Origin: Lentisphaeria bacterium UBA1776
Lineage (GTDB): Bacteria; Verrucomicrobiota; Lentisphaeria; Victivallales; Victivallaceae
Assembly: GCA_002314605.1 (NCBI GenBank)
Contig: DCGO01000078.1
Coordinates: forward strand, 2,917-29,627
Direction of reading: 5' to 3'
DNA: 26,711 nucleotides
This document shows, piece after piece, positions 1 through 8,426 of the stretch; the first letter of the stretch is position 1; the number at the start of each line of letters is the position of its first letter. The notes below the pieces were generated by a model that worked only from the letters and a program-made list of their open reading frames with translations, did no database searches and was not told the DNA's origin. Position numbers and translations under genes: made by a program.

Positions 1-315
1 CTAAAGAACAAGTACAAAATTCAGACGCGTTCGTTTTCGGAAACGAGCCATGTGGCAGCAATGGTTTTCGCTCAACTCTCCCATGCTTTGAGTTTGAATG
101 ATATCTGCGACTGCTTGAAATTTCACAAAGGATATCTCGCTCAGATTCGGGATTGCACACCGCCAAGCAGGAACGGGTTAGCTCATGCCAATGCCAAACG
201 TGATGCCGCATTAGCAGAAGAACTATTCTGGAGCGTACTTGCCGATATCAAGGCAAAATATCCTGATTTCAGATTCTCCCACGCTCAAAGATATGTGCTG
301 ATACCCCTTTTTTGA
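1..315 (+). pseudogene. IS4-family (DUF4372) transposase N-terminal remnant
   Basis: The reading frame is open from base 1 and ends at TGA 313-315, so the start lies outside the window. The translation carries the pattern of the DUF4372 domain at the front of IS4-type transposases: an 'AQLSHALSLNDICD' helix, 'TPPSRNGLAHAN', then 'AEELFWSVL'. Intact family members continue for about 300 more residues into the DDE catalytic core. Here the frame stops right after the 'RY..LP' position that normally precedes the core, and no DDE region follows in any frame nearby. It is therefore a truncated, inactive copy or the edge of a rearranged element. Base composition is more AT-rich than the genes to the right, consistent with a separate origin. 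Family recognition is by eye; truncation is directly visible. Confidence 0.8.
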
Positions 316-433
316 AAAAATGTGGGATATCTGTGAAATTTTTAAAAATTATCTTTTTTCCAGATTGAAAAAGGAGGCGGAATGCGATATTGTAAAAGAG
401 CTGTTCCTGAAAAACAGAGATCGGGAGATCATG
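316..433. other. Non-coding gap with AT palindrome between IS remnant and esterase operon
   Basis: This AT-rich gap holds a perfect 14-bp palindrome at 337-350 (AATTTTTAAAAATT), which is mostly A/T run and may have no function. It also holds a possible promoter at 365-393. A strong AAGGAGG at 371-377 is followed four bases later by ATG 382, but the 53-codon frame it would open (382-543) shows no protein-like character. Confidence 0.4.
365..393 (+). promoter_or_regulatory. Candidate sigma70-type promoter for the small peptide/CE7/GH110a operon
   Basis: TTGAAA (365-370) and TATTGT (388-393) are separated by 17 bases. The -35 matches consensus at 5 of 6 positions and the -10 at 4 of 6. Transcription would begin near 400, about 30 bases before the small ORF at 434. 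Seen by eye only; the -10 is weak. Confidence 0.35.
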
Positions 434-595
434 ATGAAGAAGTGGATCGCGCTGTTGCCGGCCCTGCTGTCGGGATTATTTGCGGACGTGAAGGTGCCGG
501 AGGATGTTTTCCGGCCTCGCCTTTTGACAGCGGTGCCCTCTGAAATGAAAAAGAATTTACCGCCGGAGAGCCGGCAGAAAGGTTTGTTTTCATGA
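434..595 (+). CDS. Small putative exported peptide (53 aa)
   Basis: I do not recognise this product. The frame encodes 53 residues. The first 17 look like a signal peptide: MKK, then the hydrophobic stretch WIALLPALLSGLFA with a plausible cut after Ala17. A charged 36-residue tail follows. GGGAG at 423-427 lies six bases before ATG 434; ATG 431 is the in-frame alternative but sits too close to it. The stop TGA (593-595) overlaps the ATG (592-594) of the CE7 esterase in the ATGA arrangement used between other gene pairs here, suggesting translational coupling. It could be a real small secreted protein, a leader peptide setting expression of the esterase, or the surviving 5' end of a larger exported enzyme destroyed when the mobile element arrived. 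Nothing in the mature part indicates an activity. Confidence 0.45.
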   Translation: MKKWIALLPALLSGLFADVKVPEDVFRPRLLTAVPSEMKKNLPPESRQKGLFS

Positions 596-1875
596 ATAAA
601 ATTGCTTTTTCCGGCATCCTGATGATGCTTCTTGGGAGACTTGTCTCCGCCGAACTGCCGTACCTCCGGGCGGAACGCGCTTCCGCCGTTTACAAGGCGG
701 GGGAAATCATCAATTTCCGCGTCACCGGCCCGGTTTCCGGCGCCACCTACACCGTGTGCGACGGGGTGAAGACTTCCGCCCCCGCGCCCCTCGCGGACAA
801 GCCCGTTGCGGTCAAAGCTGAAAAGCCGGGATTCATTCTGGTGACGGTCAACTGCGGAAAGAAGCAGGACGGCAAACCGGCAGTCACTTACGCCGGAGCT
901 GCCGTGGAGCCGGAAAAAATCGTCCCCGGCACTCCGGACCCGGCGGATTTTGACGAATTCTGGCGGAAAGAACTGACGGAACTTCGCTCCAAACCCATGC
1001 AGACCAAAGAGACCCCCGTTCCGGCGAAGTGTCTTCCGGAGGGGCTCGCCGCTTACAGTGTCACCATTACCCGTGGCGACGTGACGGCTACGGGATTCGT
1101 GACCTTTCCCGCCGGAGCAGACCGGAGATCCCTTCCCGGTCTGCTGACTTTCCTCGGCGCCAGCAAGGTCAATGCGGAACTTGCTGGAACCTTCTGCGCC
1201 GCCAACGGGCTGCTGGTCTTCAATTTGAATTTCCACGGGCTTGAAAACTACCCGGTGCCCCTTGCCGACTTCCGCAAGACGCCGGAATTTCTCGCCGCCA
1301 AGCGGAAGGTGGCAGGTTACCGTCACAAATTTGCCGATGATCCGCACAAGTACGCCATGCGGAAGATCTTTCTCCGCACTGTGCTGGCGGCGGATTACCT
1401 GATGCAGAAAAAGGAGTTCAACGGCAAAGATCTGGTTTCTTACGGCGGCAGTCTGGGCGGCTGTCAGGCGCTGGTCTGCGCCGCGCTGGTCCCGCAGGTC
1501 ACCGCCTGCGTTTCCCAGGCCACGGCCATGTGTGATCATTACGGCGCCAAAGCGGGGCACCTGCCCGGCTGGCCGGAACTTCTCCGGAATGTTCCGAAAG
1601 CGGAAAAGAGCGCCGCCTGCTTCGATGTGGTGAATTTTGCCCGCCGGGTCAAGTGCCCGGTTTATATGGCGGTGGGTTTTATTGACACGACCTGCCCCCC
1701 CGCCAGCACCTATGCGGCTTACAACGCCATAAAGTCGCCCAAAAAAATGATGCACACCGTCACCAGCGGCCACGGCGGCAAGTGCCTTGATCCCAAAGAC
1801 ACGGGCGTCTTCCAGTGCTGGAGGCGGGAGATCCTGCGGGAGCTGACCGGAAACGGAAAAATTCAGGGCAGGTGA
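592..1875 (+). CDS. Secreted CE7-family acetyl esterase (acetyl xylan esterase / cephalosporin-C deacetylase type)
   Basis: This 427-aa alpha/beta hydrolase should remove O-acetyl groups from short glycans outside the cytoplasm. Residues 1-20 form a signal peptide (hydrophobic core, cut near VSA-E). Residues about 21-110 look like an Ig-like N-terminal domain seen on related PVC and Bacteroidota esterases. The CE7/AXE1 domain follows, with the typical entry 'DPADFDEFW' (116-124). The nucleophile is Ser287 in GGSLGG, the acid Asp365 in 'GFIDTTCPP' and the base His394 in 'SGHGG'. The 29-residue Asp-to-His spacing and the Cys-Pro-Pro after Asp are family hallmarks. The start at 592 has AAAGG at 578-582, nine bases upstream, and overlaps the stop of the preceding small ORF. 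The GH110 gene begins two bases after its stop. CE7 enzymes are usually broad in substrate, so the natural acetylated glycan cannot be read from sequence. Confidence 0.88.
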   Translation: MNKIAFSGILMMLLGRLVSAELPYLRAERASAVYKAGEIINFRVTGPVSGATYTVCDGVKTSAPAPLADKPVAVKAEKPGFILVTVNCGKKQDGKPAVTYAGAAVEPEKIVPGTPDPADFDEFWRKELTELRSKPMQTKETPVPAKCLPEGLAAYSVTITRGDVTATGFVTFPAGADRRSLPGLLTFLGASKVNAELAGTFCAANGLLVFNLNFHGLENYPVPLADFRKTPEFLAAKRKVAGYRHKFADDPHKYAMRKIFLRTVLAADYLMQKKEFNGKDLVSYGGSLGGCQALVCAALVPQVTACVSQATAMCDHYGAKAGHLPGWPELLRNVPKAEKSAACFDVVNFARRVKCPVYMAVGFIDTTCPPASTYAAYNAIKSPKKMMHTVTSGHGGKCLDPKDTGVFQCWRREILRELTGNGKIQGR

Positions 1876-1877
1876 CC

Positions 1878-3566
1878 ATGAAGATCTCCATCCCCGTCCC
1901 CCGTCCCGGGGAAAATGCCGGGATTCTGTGGCAAAAAGCGCTGGCTGAATCCCGTGAAACCGGGGCGAAAAACATTGAGTTTTCCCCCGGACGCTACGAT
2001 TTTTATCCGGATGGCTGCACCCGGCGCTACTCCTACTTCTCCAACAATGACGAGGGGATCAAGACCATTGCACTGGATCTGCAGGACCTCGCGGACATGG
2101 ATATCTGCGGGCATGAGACGGAACTGATCTTTCACGGGAGGATCTCTCCGGTGGTGGCGGTAAATTGTTCCGGATTGACCCTCTCCGGGCTGACCATCGA
2201 CTTCACGGACTCTTTTGTGACGGATGCGGACACTGCTGCCCGGGAAAACGGGATCGTATGGCTGAAACTTGCCGGTCCCCACCGTTTTGAAGCGGGGAAG
2301 ATCCATTTCACCGAGGATTTTTACGACAATATGTCGGGGCAGCTTATTTTTCACCGTTACGACACTGCTTGCAGGGAAGTGGTCTGGAACGCTTCCCCCG
2401 TGCGGATCCCCAATGCGGGGCTGCTGGAAAAAAACGGTCTGATCGGGATCCCAGACCGGGACGGGCGCCTTGCCGGAGACGCATGGATCATTAAACATGA
2501 ACTCCGGCTTTGTCCGGGGATGGTCTTTGACCGTTGTCACAATATTACGCTGAAAAATATCCGTCTCCACCATGCTGCCGGCATGGGCATTCTTGCACAG
2601 TTAAGTTCCGGTATTCTGCTGGACGGGGTGAAAGTCATCCCCCGTGGCCGCCGGGTGTCGGTTTCCGACGATGCGGTGCATTTCTGCGAATGCCGGGGCA
2701 AGCTGGAACTGCGGGATTGCGAACTTGCCGGAACGCTGGACGATTCGCTGAATATCCACGGGATCTACCGGCCTTTGAAAATGCGGATCCCTGGCGGCAA
2801 ATTTTATTATCTGGATTCCGGTCACTTTCAGCAGCAGGGGCTGCAGGGGGCTTTTCCGGGAGACACCCTTGAACTCATGAAAAACGATACCGGAAAGCCG
2901 TATGCCAAAGTAAAACTCCGCAATGCCCGGCTCCTCAACAAGAGTCTCACCATGGTGGAGCCGGAAACGGAACTTCCGGAAGAGTGGTGTCCCGGCGACG
3001 ATGCCCGGGTGCTGGAGGCGGCCGATGGAGAGATCTCCATCACCGGCTGCACCTTCCGCCCGCTGACGGGGCGGGGGGTGCTGGCCACGGGAGCGAAAAT
3101 GGTCCGCATTGCCTGCTGTTATTTCCACACTTCCGGGGCGGCGGTCTTTGTGTCCGGCGACGGCAATTACTGGTATGAATCCGGGCCGGTGGAAGAAATG
3201 GTGATAGAGGACAATTTCTTCGACAACTGCTGTTACCGGCAGTCCTCCTCCACCCGGGAGGTGATAGCGGTTTTCCCTGAACTTCAGAAGCTGGAAACGG
3301 ATTTCTTTTATCACGGCGCCATCACCGTCAGTAACAACCGTTTCCGGTCGGTGAGGCGGCCCCTTGTCTCCATGCTTTCGGTAAGGGAAGCGATTCTTGC
3401 CGGAAATGTTTTCGAGGAAGATGCGTCCTGCAGCTTTGACCCGCCGGCCGGTGCGGCATATTCTTTTGCGAAGAAAAGCGATCCCTGGGCGGTCTTCTGC
3501 CACTGTGGGAAAACGGTACTGAAGGACAATCCCGGCATGGATCTTATTGGCGGAAAACCGGAATAG
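1878..3566 (+). CDS. GH110 alpha-1,3-galactosidase-like right-handed beta-helix protein (copy a)
   Basis: The 562-aa product resembles GH110 exo-alpha-1,3-galactosidases, which release terminal alpha-1,3-Gal from blood-group-B or linear alpha-Gal structures. Family landmarks are 'SNNDEG' (about 53-58), 'ELIFHGRISPV', the 'GMGILAQLS' turn, and the active-site block. Three acidic residues, Asp265, Asp288 and Asp289, are spaced 23 and 1 apart, exactly as the catalytic Asp triad (321/344/345) I recall from the structurally studied Pseudoalteromonas GH110. 'NIHG' follows directly, as in the family. Repeated short beta-strand turns are consistent with a beta-helix. No signal peptide is present, so a cytoplasmic site is inferred. 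ATG 1878 is chosen because the domain starts there; an in-frame ATG at 1815 would lie inside the esterase. It shares an operon with the CE7 esterase (2-base gap). Confidence 0.85.
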   Translation: MKISIPVPRPGENAGILWQKALAESRETGAKNIEFSPGRYDFYPDGCTRRYSYFSNNDEGIKTIALDLQDLADMDICGHETELIFHGRISPVVAVNCSGLTLSGLTIDFTDSFVTDADTAARENGIVWLKLAGPHRFEAGKIHFTEDFYDNMSGQLIFHRYDTACREVVWNASPVRIPNAGLLEKNGLIGIPDRDGRLAGDAWIIKHELRLCPGMVFDRCHNITLKNIRLHHAAGMGILAQLSSGILLDGVKVIPRGRRVSVSDDAVHFCECRGKLELRDCELAGTLDDSLNIHGIYRPLKMRIPGGKFYYLDSGHFQQQGLQGAFPGDTLELMKNDTGKPYAKVKLRNARLLNKSLTMVEPETELPEEWCPGDDARVLEAADGEISITGCTFRPLTGRGVLATGAKMVRIACCYFHTSGAAVFVSGDGNYWYESGPVEEMVIEDNFFDNCCYRQSSSTREVIAVFPELQKLETDFFYHGAITVSNNRFRSVRRPLVSMLSVREAILAGNVFEEDASCSFDPPAGAAYSFAKKSDPWAVFCHCGKTVLKDNPGMDLIGGKPE

Positions 3567-3596
3567 GACTGGAAAATAAGGTCATCTTTTCCGGTT
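3567..3596. other. Weak hairpin between converging genes
   Basis: GGAAAA (3571-3576) pairs with TTTTCC (3587-3592). The stem can be lengthened outward through C-G, A-T and wobble pairs. It spans the 15-base gap between the convergent GH110a and GH95 ends and could slow transcription from either side. There is no following T-run, so it is not a standard intrinsic terminator. Confidence 0.25.
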
Positions 3597-5939
3597 GCTG
3601 TCTGCCACTTTTGCCGCACCTCGAACGGAGGCGCTGCCGCCGGGGGGGAGGGCGATGATTCTTCCCTGAAATTCAAACCGGATCTGCCGGGCGGCGAGGA
3701 AGGTGACATGCACCGTTTCCGGATCCCAGTCGAGATCGACGGTCAGTCCCCCGTAAGCGCGAAGCCCCGTGACCGAGCCGGCGGACCATTCTGCGGGAAG
3801 GGTCGGGAGGACTTCGATCACCGGGAGGCCGTCTTTATTGACCCGGTGAAACTGCATCAGCGCTTCGGCAATCGCCGCCGTCACTCCAAAATTCCCGTCG
3901 ATCTGAAAGGGGGGATGGGCGTCGAAGAGATTGTTATAGACCCCGCCGCCATTGGGGGAGCTCATCTTCACCACTTCCGTGACGGGGCGGAGAAAATTCT
4001 TCAGGATCAATGAGAATTTGCCGGGATCGCGGAATCTCGCCCAGAGGGCGGCGCGCCACCCCATGGCCCAGCCGGTGCTCAATGCTCCCCTGCGCTCCAG
4101 AGAGCGGATGCAGGCCCGGTAAAATTCCGGATCGCGGTCGGGGGTGAATTCCCTTCCGGGATAGGCCCCGTACAGGTGGGAGAGGTGCCGGTGGTCAATT
4201 TCCTCTTCCTCGAATTCCTCCCCGTATTCCAGGAGTTCGCCGTGTTTGCCGATCCGGGGCTTCTGGAGTTTCGGCAGCGCCTCCCGGATGCGGTCCAGCA
4301 CCGGGTCACTCCCGTACCCCGCCTCGTCTGCCAAGGCAAGACAATTTTCAAACAGTTCCCGGATGAGGCTGATATCCATTTGCGAGCCGAAGGCCACAGT
4401 GGCTTTCCTGCCGGTTCCCGGTTCAAGGAATCCGTTTTCCGGGGAGGTGGAAGGTATGGTGGTGAGACACCCCCGGTACTCCTGCAGGAGTCCCAGCAGA
4501 AATTCCGCCTGTCCCCGCATGACAAGATAGACTTTTTTGAGAAATTCAACATCGCCCGAGAAGCGGAAATGTTCCGCCAGATGGCGGCAGAGCCACGCCC
4601 CGCAGACGGGCCAGAACCCCCAGCGGCAATTTCCTCCCGCCGCTCCGGTGAAGCGCCAGAGATCGGAATTGTGATGGATGCACCAGCCGGGAAGACCGTA
4701 CATCTCCCGGGCCGTTTCCCGTCCCTGTTCGGCCGCGTCGAAAATGAACCGGAACAAGGGTTCCGTACATTCCGGAAGACTGACGGTCTCTGTGGGCCAG
4801 TAGTTCATTTCCAGATTGATGTTCGTGGTGTAATTGGAATTCCACGGGGGCAGGATGAGGGGATTCCAGATCCCCTGCAGATTGGCCGCCTGACTCCCCG
4901 GACGGGAACAGGCGATGGTGAGGTACCGTCCGAAATTATAGACCAGCGCCGCCAATGCGGGGGAGAAGCCCGCTTCCTGCTCCATGGCGGATTTCAGCCG
5001 CTCATCGGTGGCAAGGTGCGGGGTGTCCGTTTCCGGAAGGATCAGAATGGAGCGTTGGTACAACGCCTGATAGTCCCGGACATGCCGTTCCCGCAGTACG
5101 TCACAGCCTTTTTCAAGTGCCGCGCAAATGATCCTTCCGGTTTCGGCGGCGCAGTCGATCCCGGTCGCTTCCGGCGGAGTCTGATAATCTCTGAAACCGG
5201 TTTCGACGGCAAGATAAAGTTCCGCGCTGTCCGCCTGATCGGCGGTGAGCATGTTGTCAAAGAGGGTGACCGTACCCCCCTGCGTCTGCACGGCCAGCCG
5301 GATCGCGTAAGAGATCCCGGTGTGTCCTTCCGCATCCCGCATCCGGAAATAACTGCTGCCAGATTCCGCCGGCATATCGGCCTCAAAAAGGAGCGTCCCC
5401 TGATCCGGTTTCACCCGGAAGGGCAGGGGGGAGGTCAAATACGCCGTAAAAGAGATCTTCTTTTTTTCCGATGCGGCAAAGCGGACGGCAAGGACCCTGT
5501 CCGGATGGGAAACGAACATTTCCCGGCGGTACTCCACCGCCTTTTTCACATATTTCACCGAAGCGCAGGCCGTGCTGAGGTCAAGGTCCCGGGAATACTG
5601 CGAGGCGCGGTCCTCGTTTCCAAACAGGATCTTCAGCTCGCCGGCGGGGAGAAAAGAGTTGGTGCGGATCATTTCCAGACCTGACTGAAGAATTTTCTCC
5701 GCATCCGCGTATTTCCCGTCCCGGATCAGGCGGACGGTTTTCGGCAGGGTATCTTTGACCTTCCGGTTTATCCGGTTCCCGGGGCGGCCGGACCACAGCG
5801 TGTCATGATTCAGCGGGATCCTTTCGCCGTCGGGACTTCCGAAGACCATGGCCCCCAGGGACCCGTTTCCCAGAGGCAGAGCCTCGTTCCAGTCGGCGGC
5901 CTCACGGGTGTAGAAAAGGTACTCGCAATCGCGGTTCAC
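3582..5939 (-). CDS. GH95 alpha-L-fucosidase-like (or alpha-L-galactosidase) enzyme
   Basis: The 785-aa product matches the GH95 architecture: N-terminal beta-sandwich with 'EALPLGNGSLGAMVFG' (19-34) and 'LNHDTLWSG', an (alpha/alpha)6 barrel, and a C-terminal beta domain. The catalytic set of the Bifidobacterium enzyme (Asn421, Asn423, Glu566, Asp766) has clear counterparts: Asn373 and Asn375 in 'TNINLEMNYWP', Glu501 in 'SPENG', and Asp681 in 'QIDGNFG'. The family mainly cleaves terminal alpha-1,2-L-fucose with inversion; some members prefer L-galactose, and I cannot separate the two here. There is no signal peptide, so cytoplasmic action is inferred. The start is GTG 5937-5939, which overlaps the TGA of the symporter gene by four bases (GTGA), pointing to translational coupling between importer and enzyme. 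Confidence 0.92.
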   Translation of the reverse strand: MNRDCEYLFYTREAADWNEALPLGNGSLGAMVFGSPDGERIPLNHDTLWSGRPGNRINRKVKDTLPKTVRLIRDGKYADAEKILQSGLEMIRTNSFLPAGELKILFGNEDRASQYSRDLDLSTACASVKYVKKAVEYRREMFVSHPDRVLAVRFAASEKKKISFTAYLTSPLPFRVKPDQGTLLFEADMPAESGSSYFRMRDAEGHTGISYAIRLAVQTQGGTVTLFDNMLTADQADSAELYLAVETGFRDYQTPPEATGIDCAAETGRIICAALEKGCDVLRERHVRDYQALYQRSILILPETDTPHLATDERLKSAMEQEAGFSPALAALVYNFGRYLTIACSRPGSQAANLQGIWNPLILPPWNSNYTTNINLEMNYWPTETVSLPECTEPLFRFIFDAAEQGRETAREMYGLPGWCIHHNSDLWRFTGAAGGNCRWGFWPVCGAWLCRHLAEHFRFSGDVEFLKKVYLVMRGQAEFLLGLLQEYRGCLTTIPSTSPENGFLEPGTGRKATVAFGSQMDISLIRELFENCLALADEAGYGSDPVLDRIREALPKLQKPRIGKHGELLEYGEEFEEEEIDHRHLSHLYGAYPGREFTPDRDPEFYRACIRSLERRGALSTGWAMGWRAALWARFRDPGKFSLILKNFLRPVTEVVKMSSPNGGGVYNNLFDAHPPFQIDGNFGVTAAIAEALMQFHRVNKDGLPVIEVLPTLPAEWSAGSVTGLRAYGGLTVDLDWDPETVHVTFLAARQIRFEFQGRIIALPPGGSASVRGAAKVADSNRKR

Positions 5940-8278
5940 TTTCCGTTTTTCCCGTCTTTGTCCCGGTCCGATTCCCGCCGGGCAAATTCCGCAATATCCG
6001 CCACGGAGACGTTGCCCTCCACGGAACCGTTGTCCATATCGTTGACCTTCTGTTTTTTCAGGTCACGGAAGAGCCGGACCAGGTCGATGGCGCCGCCGAT
6101 GCCGAACCAGAAGGTCGAGATGAAGGCAATGATCCCCGGGATCACCAGATTGTAGATCAGGAAATACCTCCCCCACGCCTCCCGGCTCCAGGGCGAGAAG
6201 AGGTTCCAGACGATCACCCCGAGGAACATGATGCCGAAACTGTACACAAAGGAGTGGATGAAGATCCCCCAGGCGATCATCCGGTCCCCCCGGGTGTATT
6301 CCGGTGTGATGCCGATGATCTTGCTGAAAGCGGAACTCAAGGTCAGTTTTTCCCGGACCTTGTTGTCCCCGTCAGTATTGTAGATGCCCCGGTGGAGCAT
6401 CCGGTCCAGATTGAACGGCTTTTTCATGGTCAGCAAAGAGACGGCGATGTAGAGGAACAGTGTGAATATTGTTACCATGAAGGTGAGTTCAATGGCATTC
6501 ACCGGGCACTTGACCGGGTTCATGGTCCAGACGATGTACGGGTTCAGCGGCCGGGAGACTTTCGACAGGAAATTCCCCATCGGCTCCACCCAGTTGTGAC
6601 TCTGCAACCAGGGATAAACATAGTCCGGCCAGTTCCGCTGCACGAAGATCGACAGGATGGACAGCACCAGACTGGTCACCATGGTGGTCCATGCCCCGAT
6701 GGTCGTTCCGAACCGGCTGTACAGCCCGAAGAGTACAATGGGACCGCTGCCCCCCATCCAGATCATGGTGATCAGTGTGGACCACATGAAGACATAGTCC
6801 AGCTGGGACATGAGAAAGGCCCCGCAGAGGAAAAACACCCCGATCCCCATGGCCACCAGACGGAAGATCCAGAGATGCTTTTTCGGGTCCAGTTTGGGCA
6901 TGAAGGGGATGATGCAGTCCTGCGTGATGGTCAGCGTGGCGCTGAAGATCCGCGTGTCATCCGTTGACAGCATGCCCAGCACCATGAAGAGGCAGAACAT
7001 CCCCACCAGTCCCGCCGGGAAGATCGCGCGCATGGAGACGGCCAGCATCTGCTGGTGATAGAGGGTCTTGAACTGTGCAAAGATCGCGTTGCCGTTTTTG
7101 CCGTCTTTCAGCGCGGAGGGACGGGTCTTTTCGATTTCTCGGAATGTCTGATGGGCCGTATTGAGATACACCGTATCCAGATTGGATTTTTCACTGAGGG
7201 GCGGAGCCTGACCGACGATGTGCTTCTGTTCCGGCAGGGCGGCGACCTTCTCCTTGAACGCCTGCTGCAGCGCGGGATCCAGGATCAGCTCTTCCGAGAT
7301 CCGGCTGGAAAGGGTGGTCCGCACATCCTTGGCCTTGCCGGACCAGTCCGCATGGTTCATGAAGGTGAGGATGGCAATGGCGATCAGAATGTAGATCAGG
7401 ATGTTCATGGTGTTCCTCCAGCTCCCGAGGATCCCCGCCATTTTTTGTTCATGGGGATTTCGGGCGGCTCCGGAGGTTCCGGCACCGATCCAGCTTGCCC
7501 GGTGGAGAATTGCATTGAAGATCGTGACGAAGAGAAAGAAGAGATTGAAATCGCTGAGCTGCTCAATATCGTAGGGATTCAGAAAACTTTCCCCGGGAAT
7601 GCGGTCCTGCATGACCTGCACAATCTCGCTGGACCAGGAAAATTTCCAGAGGATGAAGATGATCAGGACCACCATCATGGGATAGAGCATCATCCCCTGA
7701 ACGGCGTCGGTGACCACCAGACACAGGGTCCCGCCGAAGCAGATCAGTGTAATGGCAAGAATCATGGATATGGCCGCCACCAGAATGAAGGTGCTGCATT
7801 CCACTCCGCAGATCCGGAAGGTCTGCGGCAGTCCGATGTAGTAGATGAAGAAGCGCGCCGCAAGGGCCGGCATGATCATGTTGCAGATGATCTCCGTCAT
7901 GGACCGCAGGCCCGAGGCAAAGATCCGGAATTTGCGGCTGTAGCGCATTTCGATGAACTGCCCGAAGGACAGCGCCTTGGTCTCCCGGAAGCGGTAAACG
8001 CAATACCCGTACAGACTCATCACAATGGTCAGCGGCAGCAGGATCCCCTCCCAGAACGCCAGTGCGAAGCCGGTCTTGTAGTGCATTTCGATATAGGTGA
8101 TGATCCCGATGATGGAGAGGGCGTTGGCCACATCTCCCACACAGATCACATATCTGCCGCAGAGCCTCCCCGCCTGCACGAAATCCGCCACGCTCCGGAC
8201 GTAACTGCGGATATAATACCCGACTCCCATGACAACGCATAACGGGATCAACACGATCAGCCAGTCAAATAAACTCAT
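5936..8278 (-). CDS. Sodium:solute symporter family (SSS) sugar transporter
   Basis: This 780-aa inner-membrane protein has about 13-14 hydrophobic segments and SSS-type features: 'VADFVQAGR' after the first helix, 'GFALAFWEG', 'ALSFGQFIEMRYSRKFR' (102-118) and 'DAVQGMM' (191-197). It should import a sugar, uronate or small glycoside with Na+. It is longer than typical family members, partly from a soluble stretch at about 309-410 between two membrane segments and a charged C-terminal tail. GGAG (minus strand, 8285-8288) lies six bases before ATG 8276-8278 but directly abuts the other possible ATG at 8284, so 8278 is the better start. It is coupled to the GH95 gene downstream, implying that its substrate contains or yields fucose-type or galactose-type sugars. 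Substrate identity is inference. Confidence 0.88.
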   Translation of the reverse strand: MSLFDWLIVLIPLCVVMGVGYYIRSYVRSVADFVQAGRLCGRYVICVGDVANALSIIGIITYIEMHYKTGFALAFWEGILLPLTIVMSLYGYCVYRFRETKALSFGQFIEMRYSRKFRIFASGLRSMTEIICNMIMPALAARFFIYYIGLPQTFRICGVECSTFILVAAISMILAITLICFGGTLCLVVTDAVQGMMLYPMMVVLIIFILWKFSWSSEIVQVMQDRIPGESFLNPYDIEQLSDFNLFFLFVTIFNAILHRASWIGAGTSGAARNPHEQKMAGILGSWRNTMNILIYILIAIAILTFMNHADWSGKAKDVRTTLSSRISEELILDPALQQAFKEKVAALPEQKHIVGQAPPLSEKSNLDTVYLNTAHQTFREIEKTRPSALKDGKNGNAIFAQFKTLYHQQMLAVSMRAIFPAGLVGMFCLFMVLGMLSTDDTRIFSATLTITQDCIIPFMPKLDPKKHLWIFRLVAMGIGVFFLCGAFLMSQLDYVFMWSTLITMIWMGGSGPIVLFGLYSRFGTTIGAWTTMVTSLVLSILSIFVQRNWPDYVYPWLQSHNWVEPMGNFLSKVSRPLNPYIVWTMNPVKCPVNAIELTFMVTIFTLFLYIAVSLLTMKKPFNLDRMLHRGIYNTDGDNKVREKLTLSSAFSKIIGITPEYTRGDRMIAWGIFIHSFVYSFGIMFLGVIVWNLFSPWSREAWGRYFLIYNLVIPGIIAFISTFWFGIGGAIDLVRLFRDLKKQKVNDMDNGSVEGNVSVADIAEFARRESDRDKDGKNGK

Positions 8279-8373
8279 AGTCATCTCCAGTTGAATGATG
8301 CCCGAATCATGCGCCGGACAGGGTGTAACAAAAAAGCTGCTGTGCGTTTTGACAAAGGACGCAGAACTTCCTT

Positions 8374-8401
8374 AAAATAGCATCACCCGCCGTTTTTTCA
8401 A
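8374..8401 (-). promoter_or_regulatory. Candidate promoter for the symporter-GH95 pair
   Basis: On the minus strand TTGAAA (8396-8401) and TATTTT (8374-8379) are 16 bases apart, in the 148-base gap upstream of the symporter. The gap is the longest within the minus-strand gene set, consistent with an internal promoter. The rest of the gap shows no hairpin terminator for GH110b. Confidence 0.45.
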
Positions 8402-8426
8402 GCTGCCGCCGGAATTTTTACCCTCA

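Noticed and set aside
337..350. Perfect 14-bp palindrome AATTTTTAAAAATT
   Set aside because: It is an A/T run of low complexity with no second copy seen; chance is a sufficient explanation.
382..543. 53-codon frame behind a strong AAGGAGG
   Set aside because: The translation has no protein-like pattern and it would lie at the edge of the candidate promoter; the overlapping signal-peptide frame at 434 is more credible.
349..1773. 474-codon open frame antisense to the CE7 esterase
   Set aside because: The esterase triad and signal peptide on the plus strand are decisive; the antisense translation has no motif.
4176..5684. 502-codon open frame antisense to GH95
   Set aside because: The GH95 catalytic residues and full-length domain are on the minus strand.
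8286..8297. Similarity of the minus-strand sequence before the symporter (TTCAACTGG) to the nonamer operator
   Set aside because: It matches only part of the site, overlaps the ribosome site, and belongs to a different operon.
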